Source: Euryarchaeota archaeon UBA4 (GTDB taxonomy: Archaea > Thermoplasmatota > Poseidoniia > Poseidoniales > Thalassarchaeaceae). Taken from it: a DNA stretch of 34,798 nt. The translations under genes and the position numbers were made by a program. The notes under the pieces were generated by a model that saw nothing but the letters and a program-made list of their open reading frames with translations, made no database searches and had not been told where the DNA came from. Location of the stretch: the NCBI GenBank assembly GCA_002497985.1, contig DAFQ01000009.1, positions 1-34,798 of the forward strand, written 5' to 3'. Positions 8,300 to 15,891 of the stretch are shown here, piece after piece. Every line of letters starts with the position of its first letter. Within the stretch, counting starts at the first letter, position 1.

Positions 8300-9478
8300 A
8301 TGGCAGCCGACTTGTCGTGGATGAGGCAGAGATACGAGGAGCTACGTTCACAGGGCCTTGATTGGAACCCCCCAACGCTCGAGTCCGCCAGTGAGCCGAG
8401 GTGCATTGTCGATGGAAAAGAGATGATAATGCTCTCAGCCAATAACTACCTCAATCTGACCACTCACCCGAAGGTCGTTCAGGCCGCTATAGAGGCTACA
8501 CGAAAGTATGGGGCCGGTTCAGGTTCCGTAAGGGCCATCGCCGGAACTCTAGATATCCACATAGAGGCCGAGAGGGCAGCAGCCAAATTCAAAGGCGTCG
8601 AGTCAGCTCTAATCTACTCAGCGGGGTACACTGCAAATGTCGGCTTAATACCAACATTGGTCAGAGGTAAAGAGGACCTAATTATCTCAGACGAATTGAA
8701 TCATGGATCAATAATTGACGGCGTCCGACTCACCAAGGCCTCACGAGCAGTTTACCAGCACAATGACGTCGGAGCATTGGAGAGCGTACTGCAAGAGAAC
8801 AAGGACGCAGAAAGGAAACTCATCATCACCGACGGAGTATTCAGCATGGATGGGGATATAGCGCCCCTTGACGATATAACAAAAATAGCCGAGGAGTATG
8901 ATGCGATGGTATTCGTAGATGACTGCCACGGAGAAGGGGTCTTGGGAGGGGGAAAGGGGATAGTAGCCCATTTCGGACTTCAAGGAAGGGTGGATTTTGA
9001 AATAGGATCTTACTCCAAGGCAATGGGGGTCCAGGGAGGGATACTAGCCGGTTCCGAGCAAGTAAGAACTCACGCACTTAACCATAGCCGCTCTTGGCTC
9101 CTATCAGGTAGCCAGCCTCCCGGTGTTGCCGCTGCACAGAAAGCAGCCGTGGAAGTTCTCATGGAAGAGCCAGAGCATGTCTCAAGGCTGTGGGAAAACA
9201 CCGATTACTTCAGAGAGCAACTGAATTCAATGGGTTTCGACACAGGTAACTCCGAGACCCCGATAATACCGGTGATGTGCGGAGAGAGCAGAATCGCCCA
9301 GGAACTATCCAACAGCCTGAAGCAACAGGGAGTACTAGTCGGCGCAATCGTCTTCCCAATGGTTTCAAGAGATAAGGCGAGAGTTAGGACACAGATGTCT
9401 TCGGGACTATCGAGAGAAGACCTCGACACCGTTCTCTCGGCCTTCGAATTGAGTGGTCGAAAGTTGGGCTTATTGTAG
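8300..9478 (+). CDS. kbl: Alpha-oxoamine synthase, probably glycine C-acetyltransferase (2-amino-3-ketobutyrate CoA ligase)
   Basis: PLP enzyme of fold type I, 392 aa, near the roughly 398 aa of Kbl. Known reaction: acetyl-CoA plus glycine to 2-amino-3-ketobutyrate, or the reverse in threonine degradation. Conserved blocks are NNYLNLTTHPKV, GSGSVRAIAGTLDIH, ELNHGSIIDG, VDDCHGEGVLGGGKG and the Schiff-base Lys in GSYSKAMGVQGG. The family also contains 8-amino-7-oxononanoate synthase and serine palmitoyltransferase; acyl specificity cannot be fixed by eye, and no threonine dehydrogenase is adjacent. I chose ATG 8300 (GGGAG upstream) over 8243 because it clears the divergent gene. A thioesterase follows five bases downstream. 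Confidence 0.83.
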   Translation: MAADLSWMRQRYEELRSQGLDWNPPTLESASEPRCIVDGKEMIMLSANNYLNLTTHPKVVQAAIEATRKYGAGSGSVRAIAGTLDIHIEAERAAAKFKGVESALIYSAGYTANVGLIPTLVRGKEDLIISDELNHGSIIDGVRLTKASRAVYQHNDVGALESVLQENKDAERKLIITDGVFSMDGDIAPLDDITKIAEEYDAMVFVDDCHGEGVLGGGKGIVAHFGLQGRVDFEIGSYSKAMGVQGGILAGSEQVRTHALNHSRSWLLSGSQPPGVAAAQKAAVEVLMEEPEHVSRLWENTDYFREQLNSMGFDTGNSETPIIPVMCGESRIAQELSNSLKQQGVLVGAIVFPMVSRDKARVRTQMSSGLSREDLDTVLSAFELSGRKLGLL

Positions 9479-9483
9479 GTGAT

Positions 9484-9948
9484 ATGTTGACTGTCGATAT
9501 GTCAGATCCTTCCGATCCAAGTGAGTGGACCGTTTCAACGGACATCACAGTAAACTGGGGCGACATGGATGCGCTGGGCCACGTTAACCACTCCGTTTTC
9601 GCCACATGGATGGAGACTGCTAGGATGATGTATTTCTCCAAGGTCGGGATGATGGAAATATACGAGAACTCGAATATTGGGCCCATTCTCGCTAGAATAG
9701 AGGTTGACTACAAATTCCCAATAGTCTACCCCGATGTCGTCAAAGTACGGACTTCTGTATCTAGAATCGGGAACTCTTCCTTCGATATGTTATACCAGAT
9801 ATCCAGCCTCGCCAAAGAAGGGGAAGTTGCAGCCAGGGGAAAGGTCGTCGGCGTACTTGTTGATTACGACACGGGTAAACCAATCTCAATTCCCGAAGAA
9901 CTCAGGAACTCCATTATTGAATTCGAAGGCGGAAACGTTAGCGATTAG
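9484..9948 (+). CDS. Acyl-CoA thioesterase, hotdog fold (4HBT/YbgC-FadM type)
   Basis: 154 aa. The opening VNWGDMDALGHVNHSVFATWMETAR is the classic 4HBT active-site region, with the catalytic Asp in GDMDALGHVNH followed by the long helix. Later strands (ARIEVDYKFPIVYPDVVKVR) also fit. It would hydrolyse an acyl-CoA thioester in the cytoplasm; chain length is unknown. The gene begins five bases after the oxoamine synthase stop, so the two are probably cotranscribed. The start could be ATG 9484, TTG 9487 or ATG 9499; GGTGAT lies directly before 9484 and is badly spaced for it. The end overlaps the convergent membrane gene by four bases. Confidence 0.85.
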   Translation: MLTVDMSDPSDPSEWTVSTDITVNWGDMDALGHVNHSVFATWMETARMMYFSKVGMMEIYENSNIGPILARIEVDYKFPIVYPDVVKVRTSVSRIGNSSFDMLYQISSLAKEGEVAARGKVVGVLVDYDTGKPISIPEELRNSIIEFEGGNVSD

Positions 9949-10625
9949 GATACTTCCACCACTTCTTCTAGTTCTGAGTCCGACTCTTCACTAGTCTCAT
10001 CCACGGTCCCGTAAATCGTCACACCCATTCCCTCAAATGGCCCCATGCCCCTGTCAATCCTGTCAAGGATCCTCCATCTGGGGGCATAGGAGAGGTGGAT
10101 CCATAGGGGCCCGGGCAGAATCAATAATCCCCATCCAAGCCACTGCAGAAATGATGCAGAGTCCTCAAAGATCATGCTTACAGAAATCGCAACGAGACCC
10201 AAAAATGGAAGGGGGAAGATGAACTTCCGCTTGTTTTCCAATCGTGTCGGCGGCCTCTTTACCAGGGATGAAACAAGCGATGAGAAACCCCCCAAGAATG
10301 AGGTCATAGAAACTACAATCAGAGTTTGAAAGCCCCAGTCCCTAGCAACATACGAAACTTCGTGCCCCCCATTGATAACGCCATTATATGCGAATGGAAG
10401 CATCATCGCCACCCCAATCATTACTCCATAGAAACCCCCGACGAAAACGGGGTGCCCACCAGTAAGAGAGTCTCTGAGGAAGAAATTACTCAGGGATCCC
10501 CCTGCAAGCATGTGCCTATGCTCGGAATCGAGCAATTCGACCCCCTCGCGCCAAGATGTCACGGCTTCCGCGCCCAATGTCCCAACTATGACCGTTGGGG
10601 TGCCAAGAAAATGCCGTAAGGCCAT
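9945..10625 (-). CDS. Hypothetical membrane protein, four predicted helices
   Basis: 226 aa, family not recognised. Hydrophobic spans are seen around VFVGGFYGVMIGVAMMLPFA, TLIVVSMTSFLGGFSSLV, FPLPFLGLVAISVSMIF and WLGWGLLILPGPLWIHL. The last 35 residues form a cytosolic-looking, strongly acidic tail with many Glu and Ser. Possibly residues 1-60 are also outside the membrane. It is divergently transcribed from citrate synthase across an AT-rich spacer and overlaps the thioesterase gene end by four bases. No catalytic motif is visible. Confidence 0.65.
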   Translation of the reverse strand: MALRHFLGTPTVIVGTLGAEAVTSWREGVELLDSEHRHMLAGGSLSNFFLRDSLTGGHPVFVGGFYGVMIGVAMMLPFAYNGVINGGHEVSYVARDWGFQTLIVVSMTSFLGGFSSLVSSLVKRPPTRLENKRKFIFPLPFLGLVAISVSMIFEDSASFLQWLGWGLLILPGPLWIHLSYAPRWRILDRIDRGMGPFEGMGVTIYGTVDETSEESDSELEEVVEVS

Positions 10626-10741
10626 ATTTTCTGGCCTAATTTCTCAATAATGGGAAATTATATTGCATTCTTTCCAATAGAAACCCGTCATACGGAGGGG
10701 TTATGACACACTTCCCTTTCCAATGAGCCCGGGTGATACAA
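10626..10741. promoter_or_regulatory. Divergent promoter region upstream of citrate synthase
   Basis: This 116-base spacer separates two divergent starts and is clearly more AT-rich than its surroundings. AAATTATATT at 10655-10664 is a good archaeal TATA-box candidate for the citrate synthase gene. It lies inside an imperfect inverted repeat (CAATAAT at 10645-10651 against ATTATATTG at 10657-10665), which could also serve as an operator. GGTGAT at 10732-10737 is an SD-like site. No transcription data can be seen, so this is a sequence-based guess. Confidence 0.4.
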
Positions 10742-11911
10742 TTGTCTGATGAAGACTCCTTATTCAACGTAACAGAGGCCCATCTAGACACTGGCCTAAG
10801 GGGCATTCCAGTGGGGACATGCCAGACCTCCTATGTGGATCCATTGGAGGGGGTCCACTATGTGGGTTACCCTGTTGGCGATCTCGTAGATTTGGAGGAA
10901 GAGGACGTAATCTACCTAATGCTGCACAAGGAATTGCCCACCCCTGAGCAATCGGAGAAATTCCGTGCCGAGCTTATCCATAGGGCCGAGTCCCTTCCAA
11001 CCGGGGCCCTCAGAGTTCTCGAGTCGCTAACTCCGGGAAGTGGGCATCCAATGGACTGGCTAGCTATCGGAATAATGGCCTTGGGGACTGCGGAGGCCAC
11101 TGGTGATGTCCGAGCAGATTCAATGAACCTCATTGCGAGAATGCCTGAGTTGATGGCCAGAGTCTTCCTTCTAAGGGGCGGCAAGAAAGAGCAACTAAAG
11201 CCACGTAATCCAGAACTCGGACTTGTTGAGAACTTTGTCCACATGCTCGGTATCGAAGGGGACGAGGCAAGGAAGATGGAACGAGTCCTGAGATTCTTCT
11301 TCATACTCCACATGGACCACGGCGGCGGAAACCTCTCAACATTCACAGGCAAGGCAGTGGCATCAGGCAGGGCATCAGTATATTCGGCCCTCTCAAGTGC
11401 AATGAACGCCCTGTCTGGCCCCCTGCATGGAAGGGCCAACCAATCCGTTCTTGAATTCGTACAGAGAATTGGAACCGCAGATCCTGCAGAGGTTTCCAAC
11501 TTTGTTAATGCGGAAATAGACGCACGTAGACCAATTTACGGTTTCGGGCACGGAGTCCTGAGGGCCGAGGACCCACGGGCAAAGTTGCTAATTGGGCTCG
11601 GCGAAGAGATTTGCCCGGATGACGAACTATACAAGACTGTCAAGGTGTTAAGGGAAATAACCCCGGAGATACTCAAGGAGAGAATACCAAAGATCAGCAA
11701 TCCATATCCAAACGTAGATTTGGGCAGTGGCACGCTGCTTCACTCGGTGGGATTCAGGAAACCGGATTACTATACCACATTCTTTGGATGGGCGAGAGTG
11801 GCCGGTATCTGCGCACAAATTCTCGATGAGAGAAATGCCAGGGAAGGAAGGGGAACTCCGATTTACAGGCCCAAGTACATACCAAAGAATCAGCCCCATA
11901 GAAGACTCTGA
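10742..11911 (+). CDS. gltA: Citrate synthase, resembling the eukaryotic mitochondrial type
   Basis: Condenses oxaloacetate and acetyl-CoA to citrate, the entry step of the TCA cycle. 389 aa from TTG 10742, preferred over GTG 10733 because GGTGAT (10732-10737) is placed to serve it. The three catalytic residues are visible: His in GPLHGRAN, His in GFGHGVLR and Asp in NVDLGSG. The stretches FGHGVLRAEDPR, NPYPNVDLGSGTLLHSVG and YYTTFFGWARVAGICAQ look more like the mitochondrial enzyme (GYGHAVLRKTDPR, NVDAHSG) than the usual prokaryotic GFGHRVY form. Succinyl-CoA ligase genes lie 17 kb away. The stop is three bases from the convergent phosphodiesterase gene. Confidence 0.92.
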   Translation: MSDEDSLFNVTEAHLDTGLRGIPVGTCQTSYVDPLEGVHYVGYPVGDLVDLEEEDVIYLMLHKELPTPEQSEKFRAELIHRAESLPTGALRVLESLTPGSGHPMDWLAIGIMALGTAEATGDVRADSMNLIARMPELMARVFLLRGGKKEQLKPRNPELGLVENFVHMLGIEGDEARKMERVLRFFFILHMDHGGGNLSTFTGKAVASGRASVYSALSSAMNALSGPLHGRANQSVLEFVQRIGTADPAEVSNFVNAEIDARRPIYGFGHGVLRAEDPRAKLLIGLGEEICPDDELYKTVKVLREITPEILKERIPKISNPYPNVDLGSGTLLHSVGFRKPDYYTTFFGWARVAGICAQILDERNAREGRGTPIYRPKYIPKNQPHRRL

Positions 11912-11914
11912 GAA

Positions 11915-13138
11915 CTAACCATTGTGTGTTTTTCCAGAGCCCCTGTGGCCTATGATTCTAGGGCACCCCCATGGCAAACCAAGCTCAGCCTCACTCCTCC
12001 ATTTTTCCTCTGAACCATACCAGAATGAGCTCCTCCCCCTCTTTACCACAATCTCCGATCTCCTTTCCGATGACAACTCATTCCAGTCAGGCAGGGAGGA
12101 ACTAGCCTCTCTGATCAAGTCCCCATACTCATCAACATCGGATGAAGTGAATGCTTCCCTCCATTCATCGTCCAATGGCTGACTGGCTGGTCTGGGCCAT
12201 CTGACACTTCCATCGGGCTTGACAAACAAGTCTGGATTCATATTGTCTGTAACTATTGAGACCCCGGCATCAATGAGGTCGTCCTCAATCCCTAGGGGCG
12301 CAGGCCAAACAAATATCCCCATGCCCCTCAGTGATTTGTGGAGTCTCCGGAGCCCCTTTCCCCGAATCCCGACAGTCGAACCAGGGCCAACGAACCTAGT
12401 CCATCCAACAAGGTAATCAAGAGCCATCCCAATTGACTCCATTCCTTCTTCCCTGAAACTACTGGCCATTGCTGGAACGGATGTCATGGCAAAATGCGGC
12501 ATGGCCACTATCCGCTTAATCCTCCAGTATCTCCCCCATGATCTGATTCTCGGCATCAGCCTAGTAACTGGAATTTCGAAGGATGAAGATTTTGCAACAG
12601 CGGATATCCTCGGGGAGAAACTGGAAACTATGGTGGTTTTGTCGGGGAGATCTAATGGCCTGACTCCCTCACTAATAAGCTCAAAAACACCCTCCAGATA
12701 TTGATCGGTATCTATTTTTGTGACCGGATGGGGAATTTTTATTTCTATGTCCGCGGTTTTCCCCGGCAATCCCCATGCATCAGTAAAATCTGAATTGGAA
12801 AGGAGCTCATCAAAAGTAACAACGCCTTTAGATTTCAACTCACTGGTTGACAAACTTTCGATGCACCTCTCAGCAATGCCGCCCTCGCCCGGAATGAACT
12901 CATCGTGATAAACCACTAGTTCGCCATCACCATCCATCCTGATGTCAAACTCAACCCCGTCCGAGAATTTGATTCCATGCACCAGAGCCTGGACTGAGTT
13001 TTCCGCCGGTTGCTCCCAAGCGCCTAGGTCCGCCACGAACACCCGAGAGAATACAGGCCCATAAGGAATTAACAAAGCAATTGTGTTAGCGGCAAGGATA
13101 ATTACCTCTCTGCTCGGACGAGGCTCAGGTATAACCAT
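11915..13138 (-). CDS. Glycerophosphodiester phosphodiesterase family protein, apparently circularly permuted
   Basis: TIM-barrel GDPD-type enzyme expected to release sn-glycerol phosphate from glycerophosphodiesters. 407 aa. Residues 44-79 carry PAENSVQA, GVEFDIRMDGDGELVVYHDE; ADIEIKI (about 129) and IVTDNMNPD (about 296) are later barrel strands. The usual N-terminal HRG strand is missing here: the aligned position reads VADLGAW. Instead PRIIGHRGSGK occurs at residues 393-403, right before the stop, in the style of the first strand of Gde1-type GDPDs. All catalytic elements are therefore present but in permuted order. The first 30 residues are hydrophobic and could be a signal anchor. Alternative later starts (for example GTG at 13042) would free room for a divergent promoter. 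Confidence 0.78.
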   Translation of the reverse strand: MVIPEPRPSREVIILAANTIALLIPYGPVFSRVFVADLGAWEQPAENSVQALVHGIKFSDGVEFDIRMDGDGELVVYHDEFIPGEGGIAERCIESLSTSELKSKGVVTFDELLSNSDFTDAWGLPGKTADIEIKIPHPVTKIDTDQYLEGVFELISEGVRPLDLPDKTTIVSSFSPRISAVAKSSSFEIPVTRLMPRIRSWGRYWRIKRIVAMPHFAMTSVPAMASSFREEGMESIGMALDYLVGWTRFVGPGSTVGIRGKGLRRLHKSLRGMGIFVWPAPLGIEDDLIDAGVSIVTDNMNPDLFVKPDGSVRWPRPASQPLDDEWREAFTSSDVDEYGDLIREASSSLPDWNELSSERRSEIVVKRGRSSFWYGSEEKWRSEAELGLPWGCPRIIGHRGSGKTHNG

Positions 13139-15107
13139 GTCAGATACAGTAGAATTGGACCGGGCCTCGGACCCGCAAGCAGTAAGAGGGTACGCTTTCT
13201 ATGATTGGGGCAAGTCCGCATTTGAGACGAGCGTCACTGTAGCGATCCTACCTGCTTGGTATGCATACTTATTCCTGGAGGCCAATGGGCTTACCACTAC
13301 AATCGGAAATATCGATATGACTGGTGACGCTGTTTGGGCGTATGCAGTAGCTGCAGCCACATTGATGGTCGCGGTTCTGGCACCTGCCTTTGGCGTCATA
13401 GCAGATAGGAAGCCAATCAAAATGAGATGGCTGAAATATCTGACATATATCGGCGCTGGCTCAACCTTCCTGATAGGATTCGACTTCCTTTATGGTGGTT
13501 CAGAGTGGATATGGCTGATGGTATTCTTCCTTCTCGCCAACATAGGTCTGAATGGGGCTGGAGTATTCTACAATGCCATGCTGCCACACATGGGCACTGA
13601 CGATGAGATGGATGATATTTCCAATCGCGCATTCGCGTATGGCTACCTCGGAGGGGGCATCCTCCTCCTCTTGCACTTCATCCTGGTTCTTGGAATCGGT
13701 GGAGATTTCGTAATCAGGCTATGTCTGGCATCTGCGGGTATATGGTGGTACGGTTTCGCACTATTGACTTTCAAGTACGTTCCAGAACCCCCACTAGAGC
13801 ACAAATCCCCAGAAGAAACATTCAGCGACAATTGGCTCAAGATGCTTTTCTCCAAGGGCGGTGCTTATTCAGAGGTCATCAAGACTCTAAAGGAAGTCAG
13901 CAAGTTCCGAACACTGTTCATCTACATGCTAGCCTACTTCTTCTTCATTGATGGGATTAACACCGTAACTGCAATGGGTGGCGTTTTCGGATCCACTGTT
14001 CTCGGAGTCACGACTACGGAACTGATGATAACGATTCTAGCCATACAATTTGTAGCATGGCCAAGCGCATTGGGATTCACCTATCTTGCAAATAACTGGG
14101 GCACTAAGAAGGCCCTGAACGCCTCTCTGGTTGGATGGGTGGTCCTATGCTTCGCAGCATGTGCATTCGCACCACTCTCACTAGACGCTCATGACCAGCA
14201 TGACGTTCTATTCGAGTGGGATTCGGATGGGGACGGTATCGCCGACTCATATGACGACGATATTGATGGAGACTGGGCTACCAATGCCGAGGAAGTGGAA
14301 GCAGGCACTGACCCACTCGATTACATGGACAGCCCCTCAGGACTACCGCAGACATGGCTCCAGGAACGGCTGAGCACAGCTGGATCATACGTATCATACA
14401 TGAACTGGAACTTCGATCACAGTATCGCACAGAAGACCGATTTCTCGGAAGATGAATTCGACGAGCAGTCATGGGCGGGACAATTCTCTGAAATACTGCC
14501 TGTAGAGATTGGCGAGAATAGCGGTATTTACGATTGGAAGTGGGGAGCCGCTGAAGACAGTCCATACATGGTCTCAGTCAAAGATCAGGCTTTGATAGGA
14601 GAATTCCTATCTTCGATGGAAGATTCTAGATTCAGCGCCAGCGTGTCGGGCGGCCCCCTCGATTCATCGAGTGCGGTCGGGATGGACCACCCTACAAGTC
14701 TCGGAGATGGCCCTATAGATGTAATCCCAGAGACGGTCAGGGACATTGTTTGGGAGCCACTTGGATTGTCCGTCGGCCTCCAGTTCCTAATCCTGGGCTG
14801 CGGCATGGGCACACTTCTTGGTGGATCCCAAGGTCTGTCAAGGAGCATGTTCGGGCAAATGGTCCCCGAGACCAGGAGCGCAGAGTTCTTCGGATTCTTC
14901 GGATTCTTCGGGAAGGTTGCTGCATTCATCGGGCCACTTCTGTATGCCACATTGACTGTCATGTTCGATAGCAGGGTCGGAGTTTTCAGCATCTCTTTGC
15001 TGATCCTAATTGGGGCCTTCATGATGAGAATTGTCGATTTGGAAGACGGAAGGGCTGCTGCTAGGGCCGAGGACGCAAAGAACAGAGGAATATCTATTGA
15101 TTCCTAG
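13137..15107 (+). CDS. MFS transporter of the UMF1/Atg22-like family with large extracytoplasmic insertion
   Basis: Multi-pass carrier, 656 aa. The N-terminal AVRGYAFYDWGKSAFET is the signature of UMF1 / Atg22-like MFS proteins, whose yeast member exports amino acids from the vacuole. Many helices lie before residue 350 and again after about 536. Between them is an insertion of about 185 hydrophilic residues, starting with an Asp-rich calcium-loop motif (DSDGDGIADSYDDDIDGD, then NAEEVEAGTDPLD), a thrombospondin type 3-like pattern. Ordinary UMF1 proteins are near 450 aa. I chose ATG 13137; a longer in-frame start at 13083 would overlap the divergent gene more. The start codon shares bases with that gene's start. 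Substrate unknown. Confidence 0.85.
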   Translation: MSDTVELDRASDPQAVRGYAFYDWGKSAFETSVTVAILPAWYAYLFLEANGLTTTIGNIDMTGDAVWAYAVAAATLMVAVLAPAFGVIADRKPIKMRWLKYLTYIGAGSTFLIGFDFLYGGSEWIWLMVFFLLANIGLNGAGVFYNAMLPHMGTDDEMDDISNRAFAYGYLGGGILLLLHFILVLGIGGDFVIRLCLASAGIWWYGFALLTFKYVPEPPLEHKSPEETFSDNWLKMLFSKGGAYSEVIKTLKEVSKFRTLFIYMLAYFFFIDGINTVTAMGGVFGSTVLGVTTTELMITILAIQFVAWPSALGFTYLANNWGTKKALNASLVGWVVLCFAACAFAPLSLDAHDQHDVLFEWDSDGDGIADSYDDDIDGDWATNAEEVEAGTDPLDYMDSPSGLPQTWLQERLSTAGSYVSYMNWNFDHSIAQKTDFSEDEFDEQSWAGQFSEILPVEIGENSGIYDWKWGAAEDSPYMVSVKDQALIGEFLSSMEDSRFSASVSGGPLDSSSAVGMDHPTSLGDGPIDVIPETVRDIVWEPLGLSVGLQFLILGCGMGTLLGGSQGLSRSMFGQMVPETRSAEFFGFFGFFGKVAAFIGPLLYATLTVMFDSRVGVFSISLLILIGAFMMRIVDLEDGRAAARAEDAKNRGISIDS

Positions 15108-15855
15108 TCATCTTGTCTACAATCAATGAAACCTCCAGAAGGAGGAGCATCGGGCCCGCGACAAGAAACATGGAGACCGGGTCAGGAGGGGAGATGAGCG
15201 CACCAAGTATTAGTCCAGCGAACCACAGGTTGCCTCTATTGTCAGAAATCGAACTCCTATCGATAATGCCCCCCCTTAGTAGAATTGAAGCAATCAACGG
15301 GACCTGGAAGCCAAGTATGGAGGCGAAATATAGTCCCGTGATGAATCCGACCCAGGATTGCAATTGCCATGTTGTCGCCAATCCTGCAGAAGCAGCGTCA
15401 TCAGACAGGTAGTCAAGTAGGAGTGGGACAAGAACGCCATGAGAGTATGCTGCCCCCAAACCGCCCAGTAGGAATGCTAGGAGGATAACGAGCAAGACTC
15501 CACTTATGCTCCCATTCTCGTGCCCCCCAGTCCTTCTCGATTCAGCTACAATTTTTTTCCCATTCCAGGATATGTCGCACATCAGGATTAGTGAAGCAAG
15601 AATGACTCCAATGTTAACACCAATCCTGAGTCTTAGAAGAATTGCCTCCATGGGGTGGAGAATTACAATCTCAACACCATCGGGACGGTACGAGGAAGAG
15701 TCAAGAAGCCACTCAATAGCTTCCCCTGAAGCCGGGAATCCACCTAGAAAACCAAAGAAGAAAACCCCTACTAGGATGTACGCCCTTCTTCTTAGGTGAG
15801 CAATAAGGCCACGCAACTCGGCCCGAGGAAGGAGGTCCCCCATGCTGCCATCCAT
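15094..15855 (-). CDS. tatC: Twin-arginine translocase subunit TatC, divergent
   Basis: Membrane core of the Tat system, which exports folded proteins. 253 aa from ATG 15855 (GGGAG upstream); a GTG at 15876 is an alternative. It has six likely helices. The N-terminal LIAHLRRRAY corresponds to HLxELRxR, and the last part holds GFQVPLIASILLRGG and GALISPPDPVSMFLVAGPMLLLLE, the conserved Pro-Pro-Asp region before helix 6. Two family glutamates appear changed: the signal-binding Glu of HLIEL is His here, and FEVP reads FQVP. The gene follows the DRG GTPase by 36 bases and overlaps the MFS gene end by 14. No tatA is visible in the window. Confidence 0.83.
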   Translation of the reverse strand: MDGSMGDLLPRAELRGLIAHLRRRAYILVGVFFFGFLGGFPASGEAIEWLLDSSSYRPDGVEIVILHPMEAILLRLRIGVNIGVILASLILMCDISWNGKKIVAESRRTGGHENGSISGVLLVILLAFLLGGLGAAYSHGVLVPLLLDYLSDDAASAGLATTWQLQSWVGFITGLYFASILGFQVPLIASILLRGGIIDRSSISDNRGNLWFAGLILGALISPPDPVSMFLVAGPMLLLLEVSLIVDKMTRNQ

Positions 15856-15891
15856 GGTCTCCCGAGAGGCTACCACAGGTCAATTCATCGC

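Noticed and set aside
11880..11914. Frameshift hiding the rest of a second GDPD domain after the C-terminal HRG
   Set aside because: Reading past the stop in any minus frame gives no ENT motif; the sequence is the citrate synthase end.
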